Assembly (NCBI RefSeq): GCF_021917145.1 | Contig: NC_061074.1 | Coordinates: forward strand, 6,209,837-6,273,836 | Length of the DNA: 64,000 nt | Direction of reading: 5' to 3' | Origin: Hypomesus transpacificus | Taxonomy: Eukaryota; Chordata; Actinopteri; Osmeriformes; Osmeridae | In this document: piece after piece, positions 1 to 12,700 of the stretch | Position numbering within the stretch: position 1 is the stretch's first letter | Layout of the letters: every line of letters begins with the position of its first letter | Made by a program: the position numbers and the translations under genes | The notes under the pieces: model-generated | What the model was told of the DNA's origin: nothing | Seen by the model: only the letters and a program-made list of their open reading frames with translations | Database searches by the model: none

Positions 1-946
1 ATGCAGCAACTGGCCGAGGGACAGAAGTGAGTGATTAGTCCCATGCACCTCCACTTATGTCAGAAGTCTTCTTTTGTTGTTCCATTGTTCCAATGCTCCA
101 TTGGAATCCATTTAAGACAGTCCAATGGGTTATTCAAGAGATAATGGCAATTTTATTTTTCTCCTTAATCATTATCTTATCCATTTCAGAGTAAAGAGGG
201 TGCTGACAGCCCAAGCAGAGGCAGAGAAGATCAGGAAGATAGGTGAGGCTGAGGCTCTCTCCATAGAGGCAGTGGGGAAGGCAGAGGCTGAGAAGATGAG
301 GCTGAAGGCTGAGGCCTACCTGCAGTACGGAGAAGCAGCCAAGATTGCCCTGGTCCTGGAGGCCCTGCCCAAGGTAAAATACCTATTATCATGATTATGA
401 GACTGAACCAAGTACAGAAATCTTTCATGGCAGGTCCATTGTTAGATTTACAGCATTCTTTGTGGCAGTAAGTCAGAGGTCATCCACATCATGTGGCAAG
501 ATGAACAAGGTGTGTATGCAATGCCATACACACGTTGCATGTAATTTTAATCTTGGCCTTACTACATTCACACAGATTGCTGGCAAGGTGGCAGCCCCGT
601 TGTCCAGGACTAATGAAATTGTCATCCTGAGTGGGGAGGGAAACCGTGTGACTGGGGAAGTGAATCGCCTCCTGGCTGAACTTCCTGTGTCTGTTAACGC
701 CCTGACTGGAGTTGACCTAACAAAGGTAAGAATGTTTGGAGTCCCCAAAGCAGTTCCCAGACAGATTTATGGTCTCATAACTAAGAAAAACTGGTCTAAC
801 AAGCCTCATCATTTCACAGGATTTTTGTTACTCTGCTAATTTGTTGATGTTGAACGTTCACCTGTTATCCATTGGCATGAATACAACTTTCTCTTCCTAT
901 TCAACAGATTCCTTTACTGCAGAAGATGACTGGTGCTCAAGCCTAA
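1..946 (+). CDS. flot2: Flotillin-2, 3' part only (last four exons)
   Basis: Flotillin-2 is a lipid-raft scaffold protein on the inner face of the plasma membrane and endosomes; it oligomerises with flotillin-1. Only the C-terminal part is in the window. Exons at 1-26, 190-373, 576-725 and 908-946 join in frame (133 codons including TAA) with GT-AG borders. The translation has the Ala-Glu-rich coiled coil (AQAEAEKIRKIGEAEA, then KAEAEKMRLKAEAY) followed by the conserved tail (VTGEVNRLLAELP, LTGVDL). The tail fits FLOT2 and not FLOT1, whose C-terminus is quite different. The gene starts upstream of the window, so the SPFH domain cannot be seen. Which teleost flot2 paralogue this is cannot be decided here. 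Confidence 0.95.
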
Positions 947-1111
947 AAACAATCCACCTTACTCAAAGAAGTTTTATGCACTCTCATTGACTGCCTTCAG
1001 TACACTTGAAATTATTTTTGTTCTTTTATATGTTCATGAAGAAGTGGATATTTTGAAACCTCTGGTGCCTTAATTTCTACAGGACCAGAATATCTGCATG
1101 TATTGCTGCTC

Positions 1112-1113
<2 letters not shown>

Positions 1114-1145
<32 letters not shown>
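1114..1145. repeat. (TA)n microsatellite
   Basis: About 16 uninterrupted TA units in the flot2 3' region. Confidence 0.9.
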
Positions 1146-1147
<2 letters not shown>

Positions 1148-1363
1148 TTGAGTTCAATCATTTTTTTGATAAAACATGGAAGCCACTAAAAAACATGTAA
1201 TTACATGGATATCTATTTGTACCTCTTCATAAGCATGGTAATATTTTTTGTTTATGTATACCTCATCTCCAGTTTCTAATATAGTTGCCATCTTAGCCAT
1301 CTGTCTCATTCTCATGGCATCTATTTTGGGGTTTATGGCAATTCTCACTCACTGTACATATCT

Positions 1364-1551
1364 ACATTTACATTTAGTCATTTGGCAGACGCTCTTATCC
1401 AGAGCGACTTACAGTAAGTACAGAGACATTCCCCCAAGGCAAGTAGGGTGAAGTGCCTTGCCCACAACATCATGTGGCGCGGCGGGGAATTGATCCGGCA
1501 AATTTCTGATTACTAGCCCGACTCCCTCACCGCTCAGCCATCTGACTCCCT
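1364..1551 (-). mobile_element. tRNA-derived SINE copy
   Basis: Read on the minus strand, the head looks like a tRNA of Ser/Leu type. It has an A-box-like TGGCTGAGYGG and a B-box-like GGATCAATTCCCC. The body follows, and the tail ends in repeats of TAAATG. The same family recurs at 33842-34038, as a partly inverted copy at 21120-21315 and as tail fragments at 14786-14853 and 50431-50487. That spread shows a dispersed family. The SINE name is not known to me. Confidence 0.75.
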
Positions 1552-3217
1552 GTTAAATGTAATTTGATTACATTTTTGTCTTAGGGTTAGAATTAATCAT
1601 TTTAAACAACATTGTCGAACATGACACACTTTTGGGAAAAGTTCACTTATCTGTACTAGAGTGGATAATTTGTCTCCATGTAATTGATTTCCAGACTTGA
1701 TTATTAATATTACCAATACTATGAATTTGAGTTACAAGAGCGAGTTAATCTCATTATATTTCTGCTTTCTGGAGTAGCAGTATGTTGTTCTGGGGAGTTG
1801 TTGAAAGGCTTCGGTTCAGTTTAACTCATGGCCAAGATTCCCAGAAGAGTAAGGACAACATTTTTGGGAGATGATGTTGGTCAAGAATGGATGACGTGCT
1901 CCAAAAGCATCTTTCGATGAGAAATTCATGAATTGTCCATCAAACTATTGCCTAACAGTCCTCAATTTTACTGTTAGGAAGTTGAGATTGTTTTAGAAAA
2001 TGATGAGCCTGGCAGAAATCACTATGTTGATTCTGTCTTTGTAACATTGTTTGGTTTGATATTATGTGACACGGTTATAATAGTCTTTTATTTTTTATTT
2101 TTTTTACAATTTATATAGTAATATTTTAAAATCATTTACGCCATGTTTGACATTCCTTTTAGGTCTGTCTGTAAATTACTGTTTGTTTGTACTCTTTTCT
2201 AAATATACTTTTTACTCTCATATCTTACACTTGTAAGATACTTCTGACAAGGCTGTGAGAGATGTGGTTTATGTTATTTTAAAGGAAATACCACAGTAAA
2301 ATATGTATGCTGTTACATTATTACCTGCATTGATTTATTTTGAATTCTTTTGAACATACAGTTGTATATGGTTTTTGAAGGATTAACCAGGGAGTAGTGT
2401 ATAAAAAGCCAAAATCAGTAGCAGGTTTATTATGTTTTGTCTTTGTATGCTGTCATCACCAATTTAACATCTTATTAAAATGTTAAATAATAGAAATTTG
2501 CTAAACTACAGAGAACTCTTGACATCTGGAATTTATTTTATGAATGGAAAATATGTAAAAGACTGTTAAATCATGCAATTGAATTTAGCTACTACTAAAC
2601 TGATCATTCAATGTCTAAACATGATTTGTTGCCGCTACTTAAACCAATACCGTGATTTTTTCCCCCGTGTGCCTGGACTCTTTGATTTAAAGTAATAGCA
2701 TTTTTTGCAATCAAGAACAAATTATTCGTTGTTTTTTAAAGGATAGTATCTGTTGATACCCCTAAAATGTTAGTGTGTGAAAATGACCATTTACCTGTTA
2801 AGTGTAAAATATTACATAACTTACTTTATTATAGTCATTTGGGTCATTGTGAGCATTCGAAGACTGATCCTGCATGTTTGTGCATGTTATTCATGTGTAC
2901 TTAATTTCATATTACATATGACTATATATATCAGTCTTTTGTCTGTTATTTTAATAAAATTGGAGCAAAGACTTCTTGTGTTTTTTTCAACAATGGGTTG
3001 AAAGGCAAAAGCCAAGTCTGGCATCCCCGCATGCTTTTTCCTAAATCAACTGGAATTATTTTCACTGCGTTAGATGCCATTTTTGCAACTGGTGCGTTTG
3101 TCGTGCAATGAACCCCTACTACACCGTACTTTTCACTAATGATTTACAGACAGGCAAACGGTCGGTAGTGCCAAATGCAAATTATGTAGAAAAGAGGTCC
3201 TCAAGTCCAGTATTGTT

Positions 3218-3227
3218 GCGCATGCGC
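3218..3227. promoter_or_regulatory. NRF1-type palindrome in the probable fam222b promoter
   Basis: A perfect GCGCATGCGC, the NRF1 consensus palindrome, lies in a locally GC-richer stretch. A strong donor (A followed by GTAAGTAT) follows at 3361/3362. This suggests a non-coding first exon of fam222b ending at 3361. The rest of 2959-4472 shows no other gene. Confidence 0.45.
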
Positions 3228-4472
3228 TACAAAAGTTGCTGCCGCAGAAAGCAGCACGAAAAGCATCGGGGGACCCCTCCAAAATAATCAAAATACCGGT
3301 GGTGTATCACTTCGCCAAAATGATGTTTTCTTGAATTCCCTCTCTGTTGAATACCTGCGGAGTAAGTATTGTGTCTAAAGACTCAACAATTCCCTGACAG
3401 TTATGGATGGCAAGCTATCTGGAGCCGGGTGGCTAGGCTTGCTAACGTTAGCAATAGCAGTGGCACAAAGAAGTGTCTGACGCTTTGTAGTGCTGTGTGA
3501 CTCGAGGTGTGTAGCTAGTTGGCTAGCAAGCTACGTTACCATTGACTGCGGCTAACTGTTTCCAATATCACGTCTATCATATTAAATAACCGTCATTAGT
3601 GAGCTAGCCACTAAGATAACATTAGTAGCCAGTACCAAACTCCTTCGTGCAATTCGTTTATCCTGTCGAATTTAGCGTATGTTTGCTGGTCTGCTGACGT
3701 GACGCATATCTCCAGAACATCTTACCGGGGCAACGACTAGTTTCCTCTAGTTAAATTATATCCGTAAAATCTTTTGTAAAGTCGTCTTTTCTTAGTCTTG
3801 ATTAGTCGTCAGTTTATGAAGGTATGAAGTCCTTGAACCATATTAAAGTGAGATCTTTCATATCAGTCTGCTGCTGCAATTGTTATTGCGTTATTCCATT
3901 TAAACACATTTTTGTAAACTATACATTTACAGCCGACAACCTTTTCAGCGTATGCCTGGGCTTGTGCCCAGTGGTTGGCCATTTTGTGTATTTTTTTTCC
4001 TCTTTAATTTAGGCGCATAGCTTAGCTATCCACTGAACTGCTTTCAATGACAACTAAACGCATTAAACAACACAAGAATTGCTTAGCCCTTTGTGCTCAT
4101 GGGAAGTCTTGTCTGAATTGTTATGATTAACTATTGACTTGGTCCTCTTTGAGACTGCAAGATTGAACAAGCCAGCTGGTTGGCCTGTAGCCTGCCATTA
4201 TGCAGTCTATGTCCTGCTGGGTTTGAAAGCAAGGCGTTTACATCTATACAGTCACAGTGGCTTTGGGCTGTTTATTGCAGACTGGAGCACAGAGCTCTGA
4301 TGCCAAGTGATTACTGGCTGCCATTTTTGAAAAGTGTCACAGTAATGCACATGGCAGAAGTGCTGAGTCATTTAACAGTCATTAATCCTTGCAGCGCTGT
4401 CCCTCTTTTTACTGTCCTTCTCTCAGCATGGTGAGGAGAGTGTATCCCATGTTGCAGTAGTGGAAGTGTGAC

Positions 4473-6287
4473 ATGCTGGCCTGTCTGCCAGCATCAGGTT
4501 ATCCTGTCAACCGACTTCTCTCCCACACGCAGATGAACACTGGACTTCAAAAATGTAAGCAATTTTTCCTTTCTATTGGTTGTTATGCTATGCTTGCCAT
4601 TCACAGAAATTCTCATCCTCAGAAAGCTACATTTTTTGCATAAATAAGTCTCAGTTTTGGTTCAGTTTCTATTGAATGTAGTTTCCTGATGAGCCCTGCA
4701 TTTGCTCAATATTCTTATTAATTCTTCACAAATTCTTTAGGGGAAACTACACAGAAGATGAGATCTGTCAAGTATCCTACCCCAGCGGAATTGGATGCCT
4801 ATGCTAAGAAAGTCGCTAACAATCCACTGACCATCAAGATCTTCCCAAACAGCGTCAAAGTACCTCAGAGGAAGCACATTCGCCGCACAGTTAACGGGCT
4901 TGACACCTCCACCAGTAGCCAGCGTCACAGCCCTTACCAGTCTCAGGTCGGCGCCAAAGCGGGCCTCCTGGCCGTTCTCCGAGTGCCCGCCAAAAGCATT
5001 GTCAAAGAAGTGGACGGTACCCGTGCCCGTCTGCTCTCCAAATCCACCATGAACCCTCACAGTGGGCAGTATGTCACTCAGAGCACTTTAAACCTCCCAC
5101 AGCCTGTCCCCCACTTGCAGGGTCTGTCTCAACCTCAGGTCATGGCTGCTCAGAAACCGGGACTCCCTCACCCACAGGCTTTCCAGCAGCAACAGAGGAT
5201 GGCTCGCCCAATTACTTTACAACAGCCGCAAACTATGTCCCACCATCCAACTCTACAGCAGAGGAACATGGCGCACCCACAAGTTTTACAGCGGCAACAG
5301 AGCTTGTCCCAGCTGCAAACCTTACAGCAACAGCAAGGCCTGGCCCATCCACAAACCTTACAGCAACAACAAAGCCTGGCCCATCCACAAACCTTACAGC
5401 AACAGCAATGCCTGGCCCATCCACAAAGCATACAACGGCAACAGAGCTTGCCCCACACCCAGACTCTACAGAAACAGCAAAGTCAGCCTCGGCCACAGAC
5501 CCTGCAGCAGCATCATATCACTCATCCACAGACCTTGCAACAACATCAGACACTTCCTGATCAGCTAGCTCTGCTGCAGCAACAAGGAGTGGCCCCGAGC
5601 ATGAGGCATATGTCTGACGCAGCCCAGCAGCCTAGCCTGCCAAACTCCCAGGTCCTTCCGCCGTCACAGTCCCTCCCTCAGGCTGCCAGCGCAGGACCTG
5701 CCCCTAACGCCCTGCCTCAGCAGCAGCCTCTGCCTGGCCCCTACGGACCCAGGAAGCTGCCAGACGCTGACGCCCCACCAAACGTTACCGTATCTACCTC
5801 CACCATACCACTGTCCATGGCAGCCAGTCTGCACCAGAACAGGCCAAGTGACTTGAGCAGCATTGTGCTCCAGATTAATCAGTTTTGTCAGGCACGGGCC
5901 AGTGTGGGCGGCACTTCGGTGTGCGAGGGCCAGATCGCAAACCCAAGCCCTATCAGCCGTAACCTGCTCATCAGCGCCAGCTCCAGGGTGTCCACGCACA
6001 ATCCCGCACTGGGCCCCTTACCTTCCTGCCTGTTGGGTGGTCTCCCAGACACCGCCCCTCCTCATGCCCCTGCCACTGTTGTCCTACCACAGCCTAACAT
6101 GGCCGCTATGAACAGGATGCCTGCTTTCCACTCAGACATTGAACATAAACAACTACAGCAGCAGTTACAACAGCAACTGCAGCAGCAGCAGTTACAACAA
6201 CAACAACAACAGCAGCAGCAGTTACAACAACAACAGCAGCAGTTGCAACAACAGCAGCACCATCAGCAGTTGCAACAACAGCAGCAA

Positions 6288-6322
<35 letters not shown>

Positions 6323-6344
6323 ACAAAAACAGCAGTTACAGCTT

Positions 6345-6375
<31 letters not shown>

Positions 6376-6926
6376 GCTCCTGGAACCAACACCAACTGGC
6401 TCACATGCAGCGTGCTCCAGAGGGGGCTCACCCTTGCAAGAACCCTAGGATAGAGGCTCCCACAGGACCTGGTTTCCCAACCAAGAACCTCAGCTACCCT
6501 CACAAGCTGTGTGCGTCTCAGTCGTTCCCTCTAAGACACAGTACAGACAAACCAACATCCTCGCCCCCTGTCAAGCTCCCTGACATGCCCTTCACCAACG
6601 GGCACTACATGCAGCCCCCCTGGAGTGGGGTCCTGCCGGGCCCGAACAACAATGGTTCAGGTCCTCAAGACCTCCCCCATGGTTTCCAGGGAGCGCAAGC
6701 AGCACCTGCCTTGGACTGCACACCTGGGCCACAATTCAGGGGTGCCCCCCCTGCCCAGATCAAGCTGATGCAAAATGTGGAGTACCTTGGCGGGGAGTTC
6801 CAGGCCCCCTGCTTCCGTGAGCAGAACCTGGGTGTGACAGGCAAGATGCATAGGCCTCCGATGGGTAGGGCCGCTGAGCCTAGCAACGGTAGAAACGTCC
6901 ATGCTCATCACACAGGCTATAGATAA
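4473..6926 (+). CDS. fam222b: FAM222B homologue, glutamine-rich protein
   Basis: Coding exons 4473-4554 and 4741-6926 give 755 aa. The start (MLACLP..., then HTQMNTGLQKW) matches the vertebrate FAM222B N-terminus across the splice junction, so ATG 4473 is preferred over the internal ATG 4758. The block YPTPAELDAYAKKVANNPLT and the following IKIFPNSVKVPQRKH is the family signature. Other conserved pieces are PPNVTVSTSTIPLSMAA, CEGQIANPSPISR and a C-terminus ending HTGYR. The molecular function is not established; the family is intracellular and of low complexity. This copy is longer than the human protein as I recall it. The extra length comes from a 12-residue repeat array and a long polyglutamine stretch. 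The flot2 neighbour fits human 17q11.2. Confidence 0.95.
5286..5534 (+). repeat. Coding 36-bp tandem repeat in fam222b
   Basis: About seven units of 36 bp (one of 33 bp) encode variants of LQQQQSLAHPQT. The three units from 5322 to 5429 are nearly identical at DNA level, which suggests recent unequal exchange or slippage. Confidence 0.85.
6150..6374 (+). repeat. Glutamine-rich CAG/CAA tract in fam222b
   Basis: About 75 codons (about residues 498-572) are almost all Gln, broken by Leu, His and one Lys. CAG and CAA are mixed, so this is not a pure triplet repeat. Confidence 0.95.
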
Positions 6927-9437
6927 AGCATGAAGTCATAACTCTTCTACTGTTTTAGCTGCCTTCCTCCCAAAGCTCCATTTAGGTATACCTATGTTTG
7001 CTCTCCATCTTGCAACAAATCAACTGATCATTCTGCCCACCTCTTGATTGACAGGTGCCAGTTTTTGTTTGATAAAATAGTCCTCAGGTCTTAAGGCATG
7101 TGGTATTAGATTATGGGTTTAGATTGTTATTCCAATTATGAGATTCCCACTATTACAAGGAGGGTACACATCCTTTGTATATCCTGGGGGTTATGGCAAA
7201 TTCCCGAATCCAGATCAAACCTTGTAATCCCTTACAATGGTCCGTAGAAATATTCCATGGGTGACAGAACTACCTTTTACAATATTTGTGGCCTTCAACT
7301 TCCCACTGACAGGATCTTGGGATATTTTCCTTTCCCTATGTTTACATTCATAATTATCTATAAGATTTTCATAGTAGACATAAACACGTTGGAGAGTATA
7401 TAATGTTATGCACCTGTTGGAGCTACCTTGTCAATGGGGCATTTTTGAACGTCAATCATGCTAATTTCCCAGATGCTCTCTTGATTTAAAGAGCAACTGA
7501 TAAACAATTTCCTCAACCTCATAATTTAGATTAATGTGCTAGAGCCATAGTGTCTTGTGTGTTGATAAACCTTAAGTCAATATCGCTTTGGAAATGGTAA
7601 GCTTATGTATGTTTTTGCAAGACTGTTTTAATTCTTCAGTTCAAAAATGTTACTTGAATTTCTGGTATAGTGAACGTGTCGACTGGATGGAAATGTTATG
7701 ATCAACATTAGCTAAAGGAAAACACTACTTACTAAAATGTTGGCATTCAATGTCTCAGAATCATGTGAAATAGATGAGGTGCGTAGCCTTTCTTACCACT
7801 TTGGATGTGTGTGTGTGCGTGTGTGTGTGAAGACCAGGTGTATTACTTGCAAGCATGCAAGTACAACAGTTAATGCAGGAGCAAAAAGGTTTTCTATTTG
7901 AGAAAAGTCCACAAATCCCAGAGTAGGTCACCTGCCTGTGTGTTGTATTAAGGCATTTCTCCAGAAGCACTAGTCCTGTCTGTCTACCTTCTACCTATAA
8001 AAAAGGGAAGTGTAGTCAGTCCCTTCATGCAGGTAACTACGCCATGCTTGGTGGATTTCCTGTCTCCCTAAGTCTACCTTGACTGGAACCTCGTTGTTCG
8101 TCCCATTTGCTTTCTCTTCCTTTAGCTCTTGAAAATAGCCTTACATTTTACTTGCCCTCTGTATACCTGATATGTTGATTTACTCTACGCTGAACTTGAA
8201 ATCAAGTGTGGTGCAGAGCTTGATATGGAAAGTAGTCATAATATTAGTGATTGTTAATGCAAATGTCTTTATTTTAAGTCACTGTTGATTTGCAACTTAA
8301 AACTAGCGTTTTTAAAGGGTTAAATATGAATAGTATTTAGCAGAGTTTTATAGATGTGTAGCACTGAGCTGTAATACTGGTCCCCAGACTACCTTTCTTC
8401 AGCTGTTTTACTTGACATATAGCCAGATTTTAGTTCCTTAATTTATTTTCTGGACCACTGCATCCTGAAGCCATATGTTTTATTTCCTCATAGGTGCCAT
8501 ACATAAAGCATATCAGACACAAGGACAATGCAATCTGAGGTCTCAAAACTGGCTGCACTCAGCAAGAAATGCAAATTGAATGGCTTGCAACTCTAACCTT
8601 ATGGGTTGGGCTGTCTTCCTTGATGGCCATAGATGTTGTGACTTTCTTGTTGTCTTTGATGTGCCTGGCCCCTTGAAGCTGCTATTGAATTCCAGTCTAA
8701 ACACACTAGTGTGATTTGTGTGTGTTTAGTAATGATGTGTGAGTTGTACTAGTGGAATAAAAGTTCCTGTTGATGAGTCTCTTACCTTTTTGAAATGTGA
8801 GAATATTTATGGTGGAAGAGGCTGACTGTCGTTGCAGTGAACCAAGCAATTTACATAATATACTTGTTTTTTTTTTCTACTGCCATGTTTCAGCCCAAAA
8901 AAGTCAGGTTCTATCATTTGTTTCATATGAAGTGCCTCCAATGGGCTCTAAACTTGGCACAGAATTGGTGTGTTTGTGCCAGGATGTGTGAGGCCAAGGT
9001 ACTTGCATACAGGTGTGTAAACCTACATAGTATTGGACTATCCACTGTAAGACCAAGCTACTTACTATAACTACTGAAACTGGGTCATGGAATGAAGTGT
9101 GCTACGATTTCCAGACACTTTAGGGAGTCTGAAACTGTTGCTGCTGAAATTACTGACCGAAGGGACCAGGCCACCACTCCCATAACCCTGGTCCAAAGCC
9201 CAGACTCACACTGTATGGGTGGAAAAATGGGACTGGTACCGTCCTTTGGACAGTTTATAGGTAAAGCATGACATTTTGAGTATGTTTTGAGGTTGTCATT
9301 TATCTCCTCAGTGGTCCAGATGTGACTTGAATGACAGTGGGGGAGCTCACTTTCTGTACTTAAAGATGTGTTATTCCAGTTGCCTATCCTTAAGGAAACG
9401 TCTTGCACAATAACATTCTCCCCCTTACCAAAATAAA
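6927..9437 (+). other. fam222b: Probable fam222b 3' untranslated region
   Basis: No convincing ORF is present. There is a short GT microsatellite near 7807-7830. AATAAA signals occur at 8757-8762 and 9432-9437. The second lies about 35 bases from an AATAAA on the other strand (9473-9478) that would serve trpv1, so the two genes are tail to tail. Confidence 0.5.
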
Positions 9438-9762
9438 GTTTGCAGTTTCAAAAGGTATTTCGACCAAGACTCTTTATTTTCTACAACTGAGTGAAGTCAG
9501 AAGCAAATGCATTACCTGGTTGATTTCACATCCAAGTACGTTTGTTATACTTTTTCCTTTTGATATGGAGTCACTTTGAGATGGGTATCTTGTGGGCAAC
9601 TCATGCAGATACAAAACTAAGATATTAAACTGTAGTAATATAAAACTTGTTTAAAACAAGATGCTTTTAGGTAATTGCATAAAACATACAAGGAAAAAAG
9701 TTTAATTACATTTCGAATAAAATTGTGGGTCCCAAAACGGTCCAATATTTGACTGGGTGACC

Positions 9763-12700
9763 TTAAACATTGGCAGTAATGTCGCCTTGTCTATTTTGTC
9801 CTTGATTCTGCCTGAAGCTGAACCTCCGCAGTAAAGGACTTAGTCGCAGTTGATTCCCTGTAAATAAATTCAACTGAGAATTATGAAGTTACATATTTCT
9901 TGGTATGTACATATATTTAGAGAATTAGAGTCAAAGATCACCATACCTTGCTGCTCAGTGTTTTCATGGGAGTGTAATTTGGTAATTTCACAACTCCCAG
10001 GATCTTCCTCATTTATGATTCCCAGGTTGGTCCGCCATTTCTTCCAATTGACTTCTTCTACCCTGGTTTTTAACAAGTCATTTTTACATGTTAGCCTTCT
10101 TAACTGTAGCCACACCCACTCCATCTTTGATTGTACAGGACACTTTACCGGAAAAACCTGCGATGGGCAACTCCAAGCTTCTTCACCACTCCCGACCTCA
10201 GTTTTTTCCTGAAGCACTTAGGAAGGCTTCTCTCCAAGTCTAAGATGGTATGTGCCCTCTGTGAATGCATATCACAATACAGAGATTATTAGCAGGTAAA
10301 GAGGCAAATGTTCATCCATTTTTCCACAAAAAAATATTCACAAGAAAATCAAAAGAATCACTTTAATGTTGACTTGGTAACTTTACCTGTAATTTCCAGA
10401 TGCTTTCGCTGTCTCTGGAGATCTTCTCTACAGTCTCACCCATGAGGGCTATGAGCATGTTGAGCAGCAGTATGTAGGTGAGGATGATGTAGGAGATTAG
10501 AAGAATGTAGAACACCTCCTTATACTGGACCTGGTCAGTAAACTCCAGGTCACCCATACCGATGGTAAACTTAAAAAGCTCCAGGGTGGTAAAGCCTATG
10601 TTGTTATAGGTTGGCCTCGTGCAGATTTCAGAGCGAAGTCCCACTTTCCTTGACAGAGATCTGAGAGGTGGATTTAGCACCACAATAGCTGGGAACAGAT
10701 GGAAACTTAGCAATGGATATCTTGGTATCCAACCGTGTTAGAGTTTTACACAAATTGTATTGAAGATTGTGATTACCTATAGAAAAACCTAAAAGAAAGA
10801 CAATGTAGACAAAAAGAAATCGTACAATATCCCCCATGATCATCTGAAAGAGAAACAGCACAGGCACAATACAAACATGTAATTGCAAAACCTTGTAATT
10901 GTATTCCCAGTGTTGTCACTAAAAAGTAATTTTCCTTGATAATCAACCAAATGCACCATTTGTACATTCCTTTATGAATACAGGTAAATTTAAAATTATT
11001 TTACTTTTTCTAACTTACCCTTTGCATCATGACACTGTACATGCCCATGTGTCTAGACCCTCTGGTGAAGTAAAGGAGATTGATCCAGGAGAAGGCAAGT
11101 GAAAGCACCAGAGGTCCGACATATTCCGTCTGACCACAGACATATAAAAGCACACAGACCAGAAGGAGCACAGCCTGCAGGACACTAAGGAAGAGGTCAG
11201 GATATTACCAACGAGGGACTGCATATACATATCGCTTGCTTGATTTTGGGGGGATACTCACAATAGAATATCGCAAAATCCGTCAAGAGACAAAGCCTGG
11301 CAGTTTGGGGGTTTTCTTTTTAGATTAATTATCTGTGGATAATTGATATCGGTTAGAAATATAAGATTTTTTTTTACATTTCAAGCCACACATAGGCTTT
11401 AGTAATATAGAATATACTCACCCCTTTACAGAGGAAGTAAATTGCACCTATAACACTAATAAACTCGCCAACACTACGAAGGTAGTCAAGTGGTGTGTCT
11501 TCTACAGGAAATGGTGTCTGCAATTTACAAAGGCAAGTTTCAGATAATCAAATGAAATGAATGTTTCTACTGCTAGTACCATTGATGTGGCTTAATGTAT
11601 TTTGAGTTACCTGTCCTTCTTTTCTGTAAAAGGCCACAGCTGTGAAGATACCCAGGTATACCATGTAAACTATAAAATTGACGAAAAACATCTTACTGGC
11701 AAACATATCCCATTTCTCCTCAAGAAGTCTGTGTAGAGGTTCTGTTTCCAGCATTTCGTGGCGATTCTGAGATTCACACATTTTAAAACAAAACAGGTAT
11801 GTTGGAAATATGTCAACAGGTTTCTATGGAGAAATCAAATCAACCGTGTTGTCCACAGAGACATATATGGAGCCTATAAGACTATTCTATCCCATGCTTT
11901 CAACTCAGCTAAATCAGACCTTATGGCATTAAAAAGTCTACTTCTATAACCTTGTTCTCCAATTTACACTTTTGTTCAACATCCTTCACTTATTACAGAT
12001 GTGACTGTAATGTGTTTGTACCGGAATCCCACTGCCGTAGACAATAATCTCTAACACCGAGTTTGACTCGTAGGTGTCGAGGGACTCCAAGTCATACAGG
12101 GAGGAGTGGATGGGTCCGTAGGCCCACTCTGTAAACTTCCTGGAAAGGTCTATGGTCTCTTCCTCTGTGAACTCACGCTGCACCATGTGTCTGAAAATCT
12201 GGCGAACAACAGGTCAGCAAGGCTGCATTAACCTTTAACACAGCACAGGTGCGTGAACTTTGTACCATTCATACAACCATATGTACCATTGAATATTTAC
12301 CATTCAAAAATGTCTACAATAATTGTCTTTTGATGAATACAGTATGTGACAAGATGGCATACAGTTGATGTGGGTTATGAATTCCTCATCATCATATTAA
12401 CTTGATGATTTATAGCGACAACTATGTAGTGTGGATTAACACGTTTACCTACTTGACATTAAACAACTACACACAGTTAAATGTTATACACCAAAAATAT
12501 TTGGGTTTTGGCACACATACCCCAATCTTTCCTGTCTTGGCGGCTAACTTTAAAGGAGTCATCCCATGGTTGTTTTCAATATCCTCTAGTTTGATTATGT
12601 CATTTGTTTTGCTGTCCCTCTCCTTTCCCAGTTTAGCATCCCTTATAAGAATCCCATCATATATTCTTGTGACAAAGTCAGTATTTTCCGGGGTGTTGTC

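Larger units (their letters stand above)
947..2958 (+). other. flot2: Probable flot2 3' untranslated region
   Basis: AT-rich, with no convincing coding potential. It holds a TA microsatellite and a SINE copy. An AATAAA at 2953-2958 is the best candidate poly(A) signal. The extent is inferred only from that signal. Confidence 0.5.

Noticed and set aside
5168-5496. Minus-strand Cys-rich repetitive frames
   Set aside because: Shadows of the fam222b Gln/His repeat array. They have no start or splice context.
9085-9408. 107-aa minus-strand frame between fam222b and trpv1
   Set aside because: No recognisable domain, and it lies within the probable fam222b 3' UTR.
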